From Gammaproteobacteria bacterium (GTDB lineage: Bacteria; Pseudomonadota; Gammaproteobacteria; Pseudomonadales; Azotimanducaceae), in assembly GCA_009845835.1 (NCBI GenBank), contig VXYV01000006.1, forward strand, positions 1 through 64,000: DNA of 64,000 nt, in the 5' to 3' direction. Positions 37,619-46,859 of the stretch are shown one piece after another; positions within the stretch are counted from its first letter, which is position 1, and every line of letters begins with the position of its first letter. Position numbers and translations under genes: made by a program. The notes under the pieces were generated by a model, which saw only the letters and a program-made list of their open reading frames with translations, was not told the origin of the DNA and ran no database searches.

Positions 37619-38608
37619 ATGAACAAATTTCAACTCGTATCGGTCATCGTTTTGACAGTCGCTACAGTTACGCTAGTTTGTCAGCAAAACGCGGAAAATG
37701 AAGAATCCACGACTAAGGCTGACCTTTGGTCAGCCGCTGCTGCCGGCGATCTCACCGAAATGCAACGACTGATCGAAGACGGTGACTCGATTGACCAACG
37801 AAATCCCCTTACAAATGGTACACCATTGCTTACCGCAGTGCTATTTGGTCAGGAGGAAGTCGTCAAGTTTTTGCTAGAGCAAGGCGCCGCAGTTAATGCA
37901 AGAGATCGTTATGGCAGTACCCCACTTATGACCGCTGCCTTTATCGGCAATGCGACGATAACAAAGTTACTTCTTGAAGCAGGCGCGGATGTAACGCTAA
38001 GAAATCACGCTATGACAACTGCGAGTGAGATTCTAGATTTGTCCTGGGAAGCTACGCAACAATTGGCAAACAATTTATTCCGAAAAGATCTAACAGAAAG
38101 CCAAGTTTTTGAAGGCCGCAATCGCATTAGACCGATGTTAGAAAGAGCCTTTCGTGATGCGGCAGCCGAAGACATTTGGTTGGCTGTGATTCTGGGAGAA
38201 GCCGAGCTCATCAAAAAGCACGTCGAGAACTATACCGATATCAACACACTCAAAACTGACATTGGCATTCCGTTGCTACACGTCGCGGTTTCATCCAACC
38301 AGTTAGATTCAGTCTCAGTGCTTTTGGAAGCAGGGGCCGATGTCGACGCAATCGATCATTTAGGTACACCGGCAGTACTCGTTGCAGCGTTACTTGGATA
38401 TGCGGATATCGCCGAAGTTCTCTTGGATGCAGGTGCAGCTACCAATCTGAAGAATCATGATGGGGCGACGCTGGATTCGATGTTGGAATTAGACTGGCCG
38501 ACGACTCAATTCATTGCCCAAATCATACAAGTGAAAATTGAGGAAACAGCAGTTACAAAAGGTAGAGCTGTTATTCGTGAGTATTTGGACAAAGCGACGG
38601 TTGAATAA
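37619..38608 (+). CDS. Ankyrin-repeat protein, exported
   Basis: The start is the ATG at 37619 (329 residues). AGGAGGT lies 14 bases upstream, longer than usual spacing. The N-terminus has a hydrophobic leader ending VTLVCQQN, where the Cys could be lipidated though the lipobox is poor. At least four ankyrin repeats are visible in two blocks. The first block includes DLTEMQRLIEDG, TPLLTAVLFGQEEVVKFLLEQGA and TPLMTAAFIGNATITKLLLEAGAD. The second includes PLLHVAVSSNQLDSVSVLLEAGAD and PAVLVAALLGYADIAEVLLDAGA. The blocks share a DLxW-T-Q-x-A spacer, suggesting internal duplication. Ankyrin repeats bind proteins; the partner is unknown. Confidence 0.85.
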   Translation: MNKFQLVSVIVLTVATVTLVCQQNAENEESTTKADLWSAAAAGDLTEMQRLIEDGDSIDQRNPLTNGTPLLTAVLFGQEEVVKFLLEQGAAVNARDRYGSTPLMTAAFIGNATITKLLLEAGADVTLRNHAMTTASEILDLSWEATQQLANNLFRKDLTESQVFEGRNRIRPMLERAFRDAAAEDIWLAVILGEAELIKKHVENYTDINTLKTDIGIPLLHVAVSSNQLDSVSVLLEAGADVDAIDHLGTPAVLVAALLGYADIAEVLLDAGAATNLKNHDGATLDSMLELDWPTTQFIAQIIQVKIEETAVTKGRAVIREYLDKATVE

Positions 38609-38612
38609 TAGT

Positions 38613-39989
38613 TTAAGGGTCGAAGATTAACCCTGGGTTTAGGATACCCTTTGGATCAAGTGCTTGTTTGAGGGTCCGCATTACCTGCACTTCTGTAGTT
38701 GAGCGGGAGACCGATAGAAATTCTTTCTTTTCGTGACCAATTCCATGCTCTGCAGAAATCGATCCATTTATTTTTCGTAATGGTTCATACACACATTCGT
38801 CAACAGCGTGTTTTAGCGAAGGATCTTTACCTGCGTGTATATTGAAATGTATATTACCATCGCCCAAGTGTCCAAAGGTGAACACGTAACAAGGCTCAAA
38901 TTTTGCTTGCAATCGACGTTTTACTTCATCAACATACGCTTCCATGCTACCAATTTTTAGACTCACATCGAATACATACATAGGCTGATCTATAACAGTT
39001 TTTTCTACTGCATCGCGAATTGCCCAAAAGGCATCGCGTTGTGCTTGGTTTTGTGCAATTACCACTTCCTCTGCTAATCCAGCCTCAACGACGCTAGCTA
39101 GTGCCCCCTCAACATTCTCCCGGTCGTGGTGAATATTACCACCTTTAGCCTCAATCAGCACGTAGTAAGAAAAGTCTTTCGGTAACGGTGGTGGATGATC
39201 TTTGAACTCGGTGATGAATGAGTAAAAGTCGTGCCACATAACTTCAAACGACGTCAAGGTTCCACCTAGTCGTTGATCTATCGTCTTCAAGATAGCAGGC
39301 AAGTGGTCAAACTTATTGACGGCAAGCATCGCACACTCACTGCTCAAAGGTTGTTCACGTAACCGTAATACCGCCCTAGTGATTATCCCCAAAGTACCTT
39401 CAGTACCGATGAATAATTGCTTGAGATCATAACCGGCATTGTTTTTGATCATGTCATTCATCGAGGTGACCATCGTTCCATCGGCAAGAACAACTTCAAG
39501 TCCTAAGATCATGTCTCGAGTCATACCATACCGAATGACTTGATTCCCACCTGCATTTGTTGAAATGTTGCCACCGATGGTGCAAGAACCACGTGCGCCC
39601 AGATCAAGGGTGAACATCAATCCGTTCACCGCCGCGTTTTCCTGAACCTCCTGCAATTTCACTCCAGCTTGTACAGTCATCGATCGATTGATTGGATCCA
39701 CGGACTCTACACTCTGCATCCTTTCAGTTGATAGAGCAATGTCACAAGATCGCGTTGTCGCTCCATACACCATACCTGTCAGACCACCATGTACTACAAC
39801 AGGTTGGTTGTGCTCGTAGCAATATGCTAAGAGGGAGCTGACTTCTTGCGTCGTCCGCGGTCGTACAATAGCTTGGGCGTCGACGTGTTTCGAACTCCAA
39901 ATTTGTTCTTGTCGACTCGATGCGTCAGTTCCGACGAGCACACCTGACTCACCAACTATGTTTCTTATCGCATTCAGATCAAATTTCAT
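38613..39989 (-). CDS. FAD-linked oxidase of the GlcD/D-lactate dehydrogenase family
   Basis: A 458-residue flavoprotein of the PCMH/VAO type that oxidises a D-2-hydroxyacid (glycolate, D-lactate or D-2-hydroxyglutarate). The FAD domain shows VVHGGLTGMVYGATT and GARGSCTIGGNISTNAGGNQ, followed by RYGMTRDMILGLEVVLADG. The C-terminal substrate/FAD-binding domain shows FGHLGDGNIHFN and SAEHGIGHEKKEFL. No glcE or glcF partner is adjacent, so it probably works as a single subunit. It ends 5 bp from the convergent ankyrin gene. The precise substrate is not determined by sequence. Confidence 0.88.
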   Translation of the reverse strand: MKFDLNAIRNIVGESGVLVGTDASSRQEQIWSSKHVDAQAIVRPRTTQEVSSLLAYCYEHNQPVVVHGGLTGMVYGATTRSCDIALSTERMQSVESVDPINRSMTVQAGVKLQEVQENAAVNGLMFTLDLGARGSCTIGGNISTNAGGNQVIRYGMTRDMILGLEVVLADGTMVTSMNDMIKNNAGYDLKQLFIGTEGTLGIITRAVLRLREQPLSSECAMLAVNKFDHLPAILKTIDQRLGGTLTSFEVMWHDFYSFITEFKDHPPPLPKDFSYYVLIEAKGGNIHHDRENVEGALASVVEAGLAEEVVIAQNQAQRDAFWAIRDAVEKTVIDQPMYVFDVSLKIGSMEAYVDEVKRRLQAKFEPCYVFTFGHLGDGNIHFNIHAGKDPSLKHAVDECVYEPLRKINGSISAEHGIGHEKKEFLSVSRSTTEVQVMRTLKQALDPKGILNPGLIFDP

Positions 39990-40106
39990 ACTAACGTCAA
40001 TTCTGATACACTACCAAGTAGTTAATAATAATTTATAGTGGGAAAAACCACCGCGCTTTATAGAAAACTGCATGCAGTCGCCGATCAACCGTGAGGACTT
40101 TCAATA

Positions 40107-41078
40107 ATGGCTAACGAATTAACACTGTGGATTTTGATAATTGGGTTCGGTATTCTCACGCTTGGGATAGGCTTTTTAGTTTATCGATTAAAACGCGTAC
40201 AAGAAACCAATTTACAAAACCACGAGCAAAAATTCACCGACGCGTTGAATCAACGGCTAACCGACAACCTGCAGCACACGGTACGCCATTTAGAAGGGGT
40301 TCAGAAGTTACTAGGTCAAATTCTCGAGTCCCAACGTGGGATTCACGATCTCAATCAAAGTATGGGCGAACTGCACAAGATTTTTGTCGACAAGCAGGCT
40401 CGAGGGAGCTTTGGTGAGACTCAGCTACGAGACATCATTAAAGATTCACTACCGAAACAGTTTTACGACTTTCAAGTATCGCTAGAAAACACGCAAAAAA
40501 ACACAACGACGAGAGTTGACTGCTTAGTTCGCTTACCTGATCCTTCTGGTCAACTTGCTGTTGATTCCAAATTTCCACTCGAAAGTTTTCTGAGTTACCA
40601 AAATGCTGAAGACGATAATCAACGTACTGGTGCAAAAAGAACTCTGATCAATGACGTTAAAACTCATCTTAGAGATATTAGTGAAAAGTACATCATTGAG
40701 GGTGTCACAGCCGATTGTGCTCTAATGTTCATACCATCGGAGGCTGTCTATTCGATGCTCCACACAGAATTACCAGAGATAATACAAGAATCACAACGAT
40801 ACCGAGTTTATATCGTAAGTCCCTCAACAATGATGGCCACAATCGTCACAGTCCGTTCAATCTTTCGGGATGTTGAGATCAAGAAACGCGCTGAAGAACT
40901 TCGAAAATATCTGCGCTTGATTGGCGAAGATGTCGGAAGATTTAATGCACGTTTAGAGAATTTAGCAAGACACTTTGATCAAACGCAGAAAGATATTCGC
41001 GAACTCAGTACCTCAGGTGGAAAAATCGTGCGCAATATTGAAAAAATTAACAACATTGACGAAAAACTACTGAAATAA
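40107..41078 (+). CDS. rmuC: RmuC-family DNA recombination protein
   Basis: A 323-residue protein with one N-terminal membrane helix (about 7-27) followed by a coiled coil and then the RmuC nuclease-like core. Core marks are RGSFGETQLRDIIKD, VDCLVRLPD, LAVDSKFPLESF, YVVSPSTMMATIVTV-like and GRFNARLENLARHFDQ. It is shorter than E. coli RmuC (475), because the coiled-coil region and tail are reduced. RmuC limits inversions at short inverted repeats and has been linked to antiphage and nuclease roles in other species. A GAGGA site precedes the ATG. It is transcribed alone between a divergent oxidase gene and glyS. Confidence 0.92.
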   Translation: MANELTLWILIIGFGILTLGIGFLVYRLKRVQETNLQNHEQKFTDALNQRLTDNLQHTVRHLEGVQKLLGQILESQRGIHDLNQSMGELHKIFVDKQARGSFGETQLRDIIKDSLPKQFYDFQVSLENTQKNTTTRVDCLVRLPDPSGQLAVDSKFPLESFLSYQNAEDDNQRTGAKRTLINDVKTHLRDISEKYIIEGVTADCALMFIPSEAVYSMLHTELPEIIQESQRYRVYIVSPSTMMATIVTVRSIFRDVEIKKRAEELRKYLRLIGEDVGRFNARLENLARHFDQTQKDIRELSTSGGKIVRNIEKINNIDEKLLK

Positions 41079-41257
41079 TCTCAAACTCCGCTGTGTCGAC
41101 ACGTGTACTCAGTCCGATATTGAACGCAGACATTGATTGATGACGATTTTGCTAGTCTAGCGATGTTTAAGGGACTGTTGCACTCTATAAAATAATATTT
41201 TCTGTCAAAGAATCAACGCTCACAAACGGTTTCTGTAAACCGCTTTAGTATCTTCCT

Positions 41258-42619
41258 ATGACCGCTACCTCAATGGAACAACTCACGAGTTTGTGTAAAC
41301 GCCGAGGATTCGTTTATCAGTCTGGCGAAATCTACGGGGGTGTACAAGGCATCTACGACTACGGCCCGCTAGGTGTTGAATTAAAAAATAACATCAAATC
41401 CGCTTGGTGGCGAGCTATGGTTTACCAACGAGACGATGTTGAAGGTATCGATGGCTCAATCTTGACTCACCGAAAAGTTCTCCATTACTCTGGTCATGAA
41501 GAGACTTTTATCGATCCGTTGGTCGATTGTCGTAAGTGTAAGAAAAGAATGCGTGCTGACTATGTCGAAAACGATGAATGTCCGCACTGCGGTTCGAAAG
41601 ATCTCACGGAACCTCGGCCTTTCAATATGATGTTTAAGACGTCTGTCGGACCTGTACAAGATCAGGATAGTTTCGCGTACTTGCGTCCCGAAACAGCTCA
41701 ACACATATTCACAAATTTCAAAAATGTTGTTGATTCAACTGCGCGCACAATTCCGTTCGGTATTGCCCAAATTGGTAAGGCGTTCCGAAATGAAATCACA
41801 CCAAGAAACTTTATCTTTCGAGTACGCGAGCTAGAGCAAATGGAGCTGGAGTTTTTTGTTAAGCCAGGTACCGACGAAGAATGGCATAAGCAATGGATTG
41901 AAACCCGACTCGACTGGTGGGAGAAACAGGGGGTATCGAGAGACCGAATCACGCTATACGATGTTCCCAAAAACGAGCTCGCACATTATTCTAAATCGAC
42001 CATCGATCTCATGTACGAATTTCCGCATGGGGTAGAAGAACTCGAAGGTATCGCCAATCGCACTGATTTCGACTTGGGTTCTCATACGAAATCACAAGTA
42101 GATTTGAACATTCAGGCCTGCGTGCAACCGAATCCGGATACAACCTCCCGTTTGGCATTGCAAGATCTGACGGCAAAAAGTTGGTTTGTTCCCTATGTGA
42201 TTGAACCAGCTGCTGGTGTTGATCGGGCAGTACTAGCGGTGATGAACGAAGCTTTCGAAATCGAACAATTAGAAAACGGGTTTGAACGAACCGTATTGAG
42301 GTTGCCCGCGCACCTTGCGCCTATCAAGGTTGCCGTGATACCATTAAAGAAAAACCATCCCGAAATTGTCGAATTCACGAAACGTCTGGTAGGAGAATTA
42401 AAAGCATTAGCTCTGGGTCGCGTGATGTTTGAGAACACCGGTAATATTGGGAAGAGTTATCGGAAACACGACGAAGCCGGAACACCGTTGTGTATTACCG
42501 TGGACTTTGAGACTTTAGCAGATGGTACAGTCACGCTCCGTAATCGCGATACGATGCGTCAAGTACGAATTCAGTCTCAGGAATTAGCCGATTACGTCCT
42601 GGACTACGTCAAAGACTGA
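41258..42619 (+). CDS. glyQS: Glycyl-tRNA synthetase, homodimeric (alpha2) type
   Basis: A 453-residue class II synthetase that charges tRNA-Gly. It starts [25 protein letters not shown], a zinc-knuckle region follows ([12 protein letters not shown] ... CPHCG), motif 2 lies in [20 protein letters not shown], and motif 3 is near [11 protein letters not shown]. The C-terminal anticodon-binding domain (from about 350) has [15 protein letters not shown]. This is the alpha2 form known from Gram-positives, archaea and eukaryotes. Most gammaproteobacteria use the unrelated alpha2-beta2 GlyQ/GlyS. A small hairpin (CGGTTT/AAACCG, 41227-41242) lies just before the start. Confidence 0.93.
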   Translation: MTATSMEQLTSLCKRRGFVYQSGEIYGGVQGIYDYGPLGVELKNNIKSAWWRAMVYQRDDVEGIDGSILTHRKVLHYSGHEETFIDPLVDCRKCKKRMRADYVENDECPHCGSKDLTEPRPFNMMFKTSVGPVQDQDSFAYLRPETAQHIFTNFKNVVDSTARTIPFGIAQIGKAFRNEITPRNFIFRVRELEQMELEFFVKPGTDEEWHKQWIETRLDWWEKQGVSRDRITLYDVPKNELAHYSKSTIDLMYEFPHGVEELEGIANRTDFDLGSHTKSQVDLNIQACVQPNPDTTSRLALQDLTAKSWFVPYVIEPAAGVDRAVLAVMNEAFEIEQLENGFERTVLRLPAHLAPIKVAVIPLKKNHPEIVEFTKRLVGELKALALGRVMFENTGNIGKSYRKHDEAGTPLCITVDFETLADGTVTLRNRDTMRQVRIQSQELADYVLDYVKD

Positions 42620-42629
42620 TGGGTTTAAG

Positions 42630-44423
42630 TTAGTCAGGATTCGAATCTAAAAGATCTCGAAGCGCAGCTAGTTTGTCAGTGTTCCGTAACTTACGTAACG
42701 CCCTAACTTCTATCTGTCGGATACGTTCTCTGCTGATTTTGAAAAGTTTACTCACTTCTTCAGGTGAACCATCTTTTGTGATTCCAATCCCATAACGACT
42801 ACGGATCACAGCCGCTTCGCGACTCGTGAGTTCAGACAAAACTTCTTGAATCGTATCCTGTAAAACACTCGTTTCAAGAGCTGAAGATGGTTCAACGGTT
42901 TCTGGATCATCAATAAAGTCACCAACAGAGGCTTCTTCGTCGGTACTGACGGGCGCGTCAAATGACAGGGGTTCTTTTAATAATCTTTGCGTTCGTTCTA
43001 GCTTTTCCTCAGATACTTCGAGTCGTTCGCTCAACTCAGTCGCAGTGGGATTACGACCAAGTTCTTGCAGTAACTGTCTTTGTGCGCGATTTAACCGATT
43101 CATGGTTTCAATGACATGCATTGGAATTCGAATAGTACGAACATCCTCGGCGAGTGCCCGGGTCATACCCTGACGGATCCACCAAGTAGCATAGGTTGAA
43201 AACTTATAGCCACGACGATAGTCAAACTTGTCCACAGCTATGAGTAATCCCATGTTTCCCTCTTGAATCAAATCCAAAATGGGAAGCCCGCGATTTACAT
43301 ACTTGCGTGCAATCGCAAAAACTAACCGTAGATTAGCTTCTACCATTTCCTTTTTCGCAGCTTCTGATTGTGCTTGCCCCAGCTCAATTCGTTGCTCGAT
43401 TTTTGTCAGTTCGGTCAATTGAATCCCGAGCTCAGCAACGATAGTTCTAATATTTTTCGCGGCCCGCTCAATACGGTCTCGATTGACCTGAACTTTCCGA
43501 GTCTTAGAGATCTTTTTTACCGATTCTGCGATCCACGACATTTCGTCCACCGACTCGGCACGCGCAGCTTCAAGTTTTGCTTCTGGTAATCCAGCTGCCA
43601 TGAGATTTCGGCGGATGCGTCGTTGCTGAGTACGTATTGCATCAATACCATTTCTTGTTCTCGTGAGCAACTCTTCCATCATGTCCGGAGCGAACTTGAA
43701 CAAGGAAAAACTTTCACATAACAAATCGAGCTTATGTTGTGCATTTGTAGAGTACCGACCTTCCGTTTGGCAAACTTGTTTGAAGGCAGTGTTGGTGCGT
43801 TTCAGATTGGTGAAGCGACGAATAGCAAGTTGTCGATTGGGTCGGCGTTTTTTTGACCGAGTTTTTTGTTGAGAAGCAATGGGCGATATGACTTGTGCCG
43901 CGGTAACCTTTTCTTCCCGAATCAAATAACCCGAGATAATGTAGTCCAAGCGATCAATCTGCTTGGCGTTATCGTATTGCTCGAGGACGTAGTCAACGTT
44001 TCCGGGGAAAAGTGCTATGGCATACAAAACTGTCGAGATGCCTCCCTCATAACGTTGAAAGATTTCGATCTCGTCTTTTCGTGAAATTAGCTTTGAACTG
44101 CTCATCTCTCGCATATAGAGACGTGCGGGATCTACAGAACCCGTACGATCTGAACCTATAGCTTCTAAAGCTTCCGCTATCTCCGTAGTTTCAACATCAT
44201 CAGCTGTCGTTGAACTGATGAAATTTTCCTCGGAAGGGGGACTATCGTCAACGTAGATTCCAAGGCCGGAAAGCATGCCGATTACTGTATCCACCCGATC
44301 GGCATCCGATATCTTTTCTGGAAGGTGGTCGTTGATTTCGTCGAGTGTAAGGTAGCCCTGTTCTCGACCCAGTGCGATTAGTTCAGTTACACTATCTTGT
44401 AATTCGTCCGGATTGGTTTGCAT
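42630..44423 (-). CDS. Second RpoD-type sigma-70 factor, full length
   Basis: A 597-residue sigma factor that keeps every RpoD region, including an N-terminal region 1.1 ([18 protein letters not shown]). Regions 2.1-2.4 run from [30 protein letters not shown] to [19 protein letters not shown]. The region 3.2 finger reads DAPVSTDEEASVGDF, and region 4.2 reads [18 protein letters not shown]. The residues of 2.4 and 4.2 that read -10 and -35 elements in E. coli are mostly kept. The sequence nevertheless differs from the canonical RpoD at the start of the recognition helix and in 2.4 (AEDVR for SDQAR). It lies beyond the intron-bearing tRNA from the main rpoD and reads the same way, so it looks like an old tandem duplicate. 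Confidence 0.9.
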   Translation of the reverse strand: MQTNPDELQDSVTELIALGREQGYLTLDEINDHLPEKISDADRVDTVIGMLSGLGIYVDDSPPSEENFISSTTADDVETTEIAEALEAIGSDRTGSVDPARLYMREMSSSKLISRKDEIEIFQRYEGGISTVLYAIALFPGNVDYVLEQYDNAKQIDRLDYIISGYLIREEKVTAAQVISPIASQQKTRSKKRRPNRQLAIRRFTNLKRTNTAFKQVCQTEGRYSTNAQHKLDLLCESFSLFKFAPDMMEELLTRTRNGIDAIRTQQRRIRRNLMAAGLPEAKLEAARAESVDEMSWIAESVKKISKTRKVQVNRDRIERAAKNIRTIVAELGIQLTELTKIEQRIELGQAQSEAAKKEMVEANLRLVFAIARKYVNRGLPILDLIQEGNMGLLIAVDKFDYRRGYKFSTYATWWIRQGMTRALAEDVRTIRIPMHVIETMNRLNRAQRQLLQELGRNPTATELSERLEVSEEKLERTQRLLKEPLSFDAPVSTDEEASVGDFIDDPETVEPSSALETSVLQDTIQEVLSELTSREAAVIRSRYGIGITKDGSPEEVSKLFKISRERIRQIEVRALRKLRNTDKLAALRDLLDSNPD

Positions 44424-44546
44424 CGTAGATGCTCAAACCACGATACCAAGCATTTTAGTAATGAATCTCTGAATTCAAAACAAATTTCTATTACATCAAC
44501 TTATCGATTACTGAGTTAGTACAAATAGTTGTAAAATCTATCCTTC

Positions 44547-44903
44547 GGGCCCATAGCTCAGTTGGTTAGAGCAGTGGACTCATCAACCGGTGCGTTACGT
44601 TCGAAAGTTCGTAAATGAACGGGATGAATTCAGGGGAACCTACCGCAAGTTAAATTGTCACGGCAACCCTGAGCCAAATCAGTGGTACACTACTGAAAGG
44701 TGCAGAGACTACCTGAGAACTGACTGCGAAGTTGGTAGTCGAGTGTTCTTAATAACAGGCTAGAGCGTCCCGCACCCACATCGATTACAGTTTTAATCGA
44801 CGGGTGGTGAGATAGTCCATGCTAGCTGGAAACAGCAGTTATCTAGTTTTAAACTAGATCATGAATCCATAGGTCCCAGGTTCGAGTCCTGGTGGGCCCA
44901 CCA
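44547..44903 (+). tRNA. ileX: tRNA-Ile(CAU), interrupted by a group I intron
   Basis: Exons 44547-44583 and 44864-44903 join into a perfect 77-base tRNA with encoded CCA. The acceptor GGGCCCA pairs with TGGGCCC. D arm is GCTC/GAGC, anticodon stem GTGGA/TCCAT, loop CTCATAA, T arm CCAGG/CCTGG. The CAU anticodon allows Met or lysidine-modified Ile. C4-G69 and C5-G68 pairs, known TilS determinants, favour Ile2. A gene of this kind beside rpoD is also common in related bacteria, and the Azoarcus tRNA-Ile(CAU) has an intron at the same position. A -10-like TAAAAT lies at 44532-44537. The 3' end is 11 bp from the convergent rpoD stop. Confidence 0.93.
44584..44863 (+). ncRNA. Group I self-splicing intron (IC3-like) in the anticodon loop of tRNA-Ile
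   Basis: The 280-base insert follows the last U of the CAU anticodon and ends in G, as group I rules require. The conserved core strings are present: CAACCCTGAGCCAA (Q/P4 region), GTGCAGAGACTA (R) and GATAGTCC (S). P7 can form from GACTA at 44707-44711 with TAGTC at 44813-44817. The guide GUG near the intron start can pair with the exon CAU through a U-G at the splice site. Hairpins GCTGGAAACAGC and ATCTAG...CTAGAT near the 3' end fit P9. There is no internal reading frame, so no homing enzyme is encoded. Confidence 0.93.
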
Positions 44904-44914
44904 TTACGATAAGT

Positions 44915-46765
44915 TTAGTCGCGCACAGGTAGGTTATAGGTATTCCACTCGGCTAAGTGCGTCTTGAGCTGGCGTAGTGCTTTCATCTCAATTTGGCGAA
45001 TACGCTCGCGCGTCACATCCAAAACTCGACCGACTTCTTCCAGCGTGTATTCGGTGTTTTGGCCGATACCAAACCGCATACGCAACACCTTTGATTCACG
45101 TGACGACATCGTACCAAGAGCTTCATGAATGACCTCTTCAAGGCTTCTAGATTCTGATTGATCCATTGGCGATTCGATGTCAGGATCAGAGAGAAAATCA
45201 CCTAAGCTGATATCCTCTTCTTCACCGATTGGGGCGTCGGTCGAAGCAGGTTGTACACTAATTCCCTTAATATGCCGTATTTTTTCCGGTATGAGTTCCA
45301 TACGGTCAGATAGTTCTTCTTCCGTAGGTTCGCGACCTAATTCTTGGCACATTTGGCGGTGTACTCGATTGAGTTTGTTCACTAAGTCAAACATGTGAAC
45401 AGGAATACGGATGGTCCGTGCTTGATCTGATATTGAGCGGGTGATCGCTTGTCGAATCCACCAGGTGGCGTAAGTCGAAAACTTATACCCCCGACGATAC
45501 TCGAACTTATCCACGGCTTTCATTAAACCGATGTTACCTTCTTGAATCAGATCTAAGAAATGTAACCCACGATTGTTGTATTTCTTGGCTATAGAAATCA
45601 CGAGTCGAAGATTTGCTTCGACCATTTCGCGTTTACCCTCAAGCATCTTTTGTTTACCACGCTCGATATTTATTTCGATATCACGAAGTTCTTTAGAGGT
45701 GACCCCATGGTCTCGCAATAATGCATTAATTTTGCGAATATCACGGACAATTTGCTCGCGATGAATTTGTAGTTTTCGCGAATATGGTTGTTCAGCTTCA
45801 ATTTCTCGGTCTACCCAAGCAAAAGTAGGTCGATTCTTGTTGTAATGGTTTAAGAAAACTCCATTGGGAACGCGGCATTCTTTCACGACGAGTTTGCGAA
45901 TCCGCCGTTCTCGCAAATGAATCTGAGCCATTACTTTGAGTGGAATGTCCACAAGCCTTTGATGGGCAATCGGTGTGAGCTTAAACCGCGAAAACTCTTC
46001 AGAAACACCTCCCTTAGCACCATTTTCCCGTAGTCGGAAAAACTCTTTTTTGCACGCCGGAGCGCGGTGGTTTCCTTTGTTTTTTACAACGATGCGTTTA
46101 TATTGGTCATTCGCCTGCCGTAAGCCTTCAAAACGTTGTTTCGCAATAATTGGGTCAGGTCCGCGTTTTTTCGGTTTGTTAGGTTTTGGCTCGGGTGGTT
46201 TTTTGGTTGCATCGACTTGCACAATTTTTTGAATTTCCGCTTCTGGGTCCAGATAACTCACGAGCAGGTCGGCCAATTTAGTGTCTCGAATGACACGGGT
46301 ATATTCGTCGAGAAGGTAATCGATTGTCCCTGGAAATCGCGCGACTGCCTTTAGTATGTCTCGGTGTCCGTCTTCAATCTTGCGAGCGATTTTGATCTCA
46401 CCTTCGCGTTTCAACAGGTCGACGCAACCCATTTCGCGCATGTACATGCGGGCTGGGTCAGTTGTCCGTCTTGCTCCAGCTTGAACAGCCGCGAGTGCAG
46501 CGGCTGCTTCGTCGGCAGCAAGATCATCTGTAGCATTTTCGTCAAATAACAGATTTTCTACTTCGGGTAACGATTCGCCGATGTATATACCTAATCCCTC
46601 AAGGACCTGTTTGATATTGTCGAACTGATCTTCATCGACGCCATCGTCTGAGATGACATCTTTAATTTCGGTCGCGGTTAAGTAGCCTTGTTCGCGACCA
46701 CGAGTAATCAACTCGTTGATTGAATTTTCAATTGAATCATCAAAATCGGTAGGACTAGTTTTCAT
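44915..46765 (-). CDS. rpoD: Primary sigma factor RpoD (sigma-70)
   Basis: The 616-residue primary sigma factor directs RNA polymerase to housekeeping promoters. Region 1.1 (about 1-70) is followed by a variable region with a strongly basic [11 protein letters not shown] patch. Region 2 reads [62 protein letters not shown]. The 3.2 finger reads [15 protein letters not shown]. Region 4.2 reads [27 protein letters not shown]. This is far closer to E. coli RpoD than the paralogue is. TTGAGGAAAT precedes the ATG. It follows dnaG by about 95 bp in the usual order rpsU-yqeY-dnaG-rpoD. Confidence 0.97.
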   Translation of the reverse strand: MKTSPTDFDDSIENSINELITRGREQGYLTATEIKDVISDDGVDEDQFDNIKQVLEGLGIYIGESLPEVENLLFDENATDDLAADEAAAALAAVQAGARRTTDPARMYMREMGCVDLLKREGEIKIARKIEDGHRDILKAVARFPGTIDYLLDEYTRVIRDTKLADLLVSYLDPEAEIQKIVQVDATKKPPEPKPNKPKKRGPDPIIAKQRFEGLRQANDQYKRIVVKNKGNHRAPACKKEFFRLRENGAKGGVSEEFSRFKLTPIAHQRLVDIPLKVMAQIHLRERRIRKLVVKECRVPNGVFLNHYNKNRPTFAWVDREIEAEQPYSRKLQIHREQIVRDIRKINALLRDHGVTSKELRDIEINIERGKQKMLEGKREMVEANLRLVISIAKKYNNRGLHFLDLIQEGNIGLMKAVDKFEYRRGYKFSTYATWWIRQAITRSISDQARTIRIPVHMFDLVNKLNRVHRQMCQELGREPTEEELSDRMELIPEKIRHIKGISVQPASTDAPIGEEEDISLGDFLSDPDIESPMDQSESRSLEEVIHEALGTMSSRESKVLRMRFGIGQNTEYTLEEVGRVLDVTRERIRQIEMKALRQLKTHLAEWNTYNLPVRD

Positions 46766-46859
46766 ATTTCCTCAATGTATATTCTGGTATAGTTAGTAGA
46801 TGAATTAAACGCAAAAATAACAACATTCCAGTACAAACAGCAGCAATCTCAACTTCACT

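Noticed and set aside
41227..41242. Small hairpin CGGTTT/AAACCG before glyS, considered as a riboswitch or T-box
   Set aside because: It is only six base pairs, with no T-box or glycine-riboswitch consensus nearby, so it is too weak to call.
42630..44423. Possibility that the second sigma factor is RpoS or RpoH
   Set aside because: It has an N-terminal region 1.1 and a long non-conserved region, which RpoS and RpoH lack, and it is nearly as long as RpoD.
44547..44903. Possibility that the tRNA is a broken pseudogene with a random insertion
   Set aside because: The exons join to a perfect tRNA, and the insert has the group I core strings, a terminal G and a U at the 5' splice site, so an intron explains it better.
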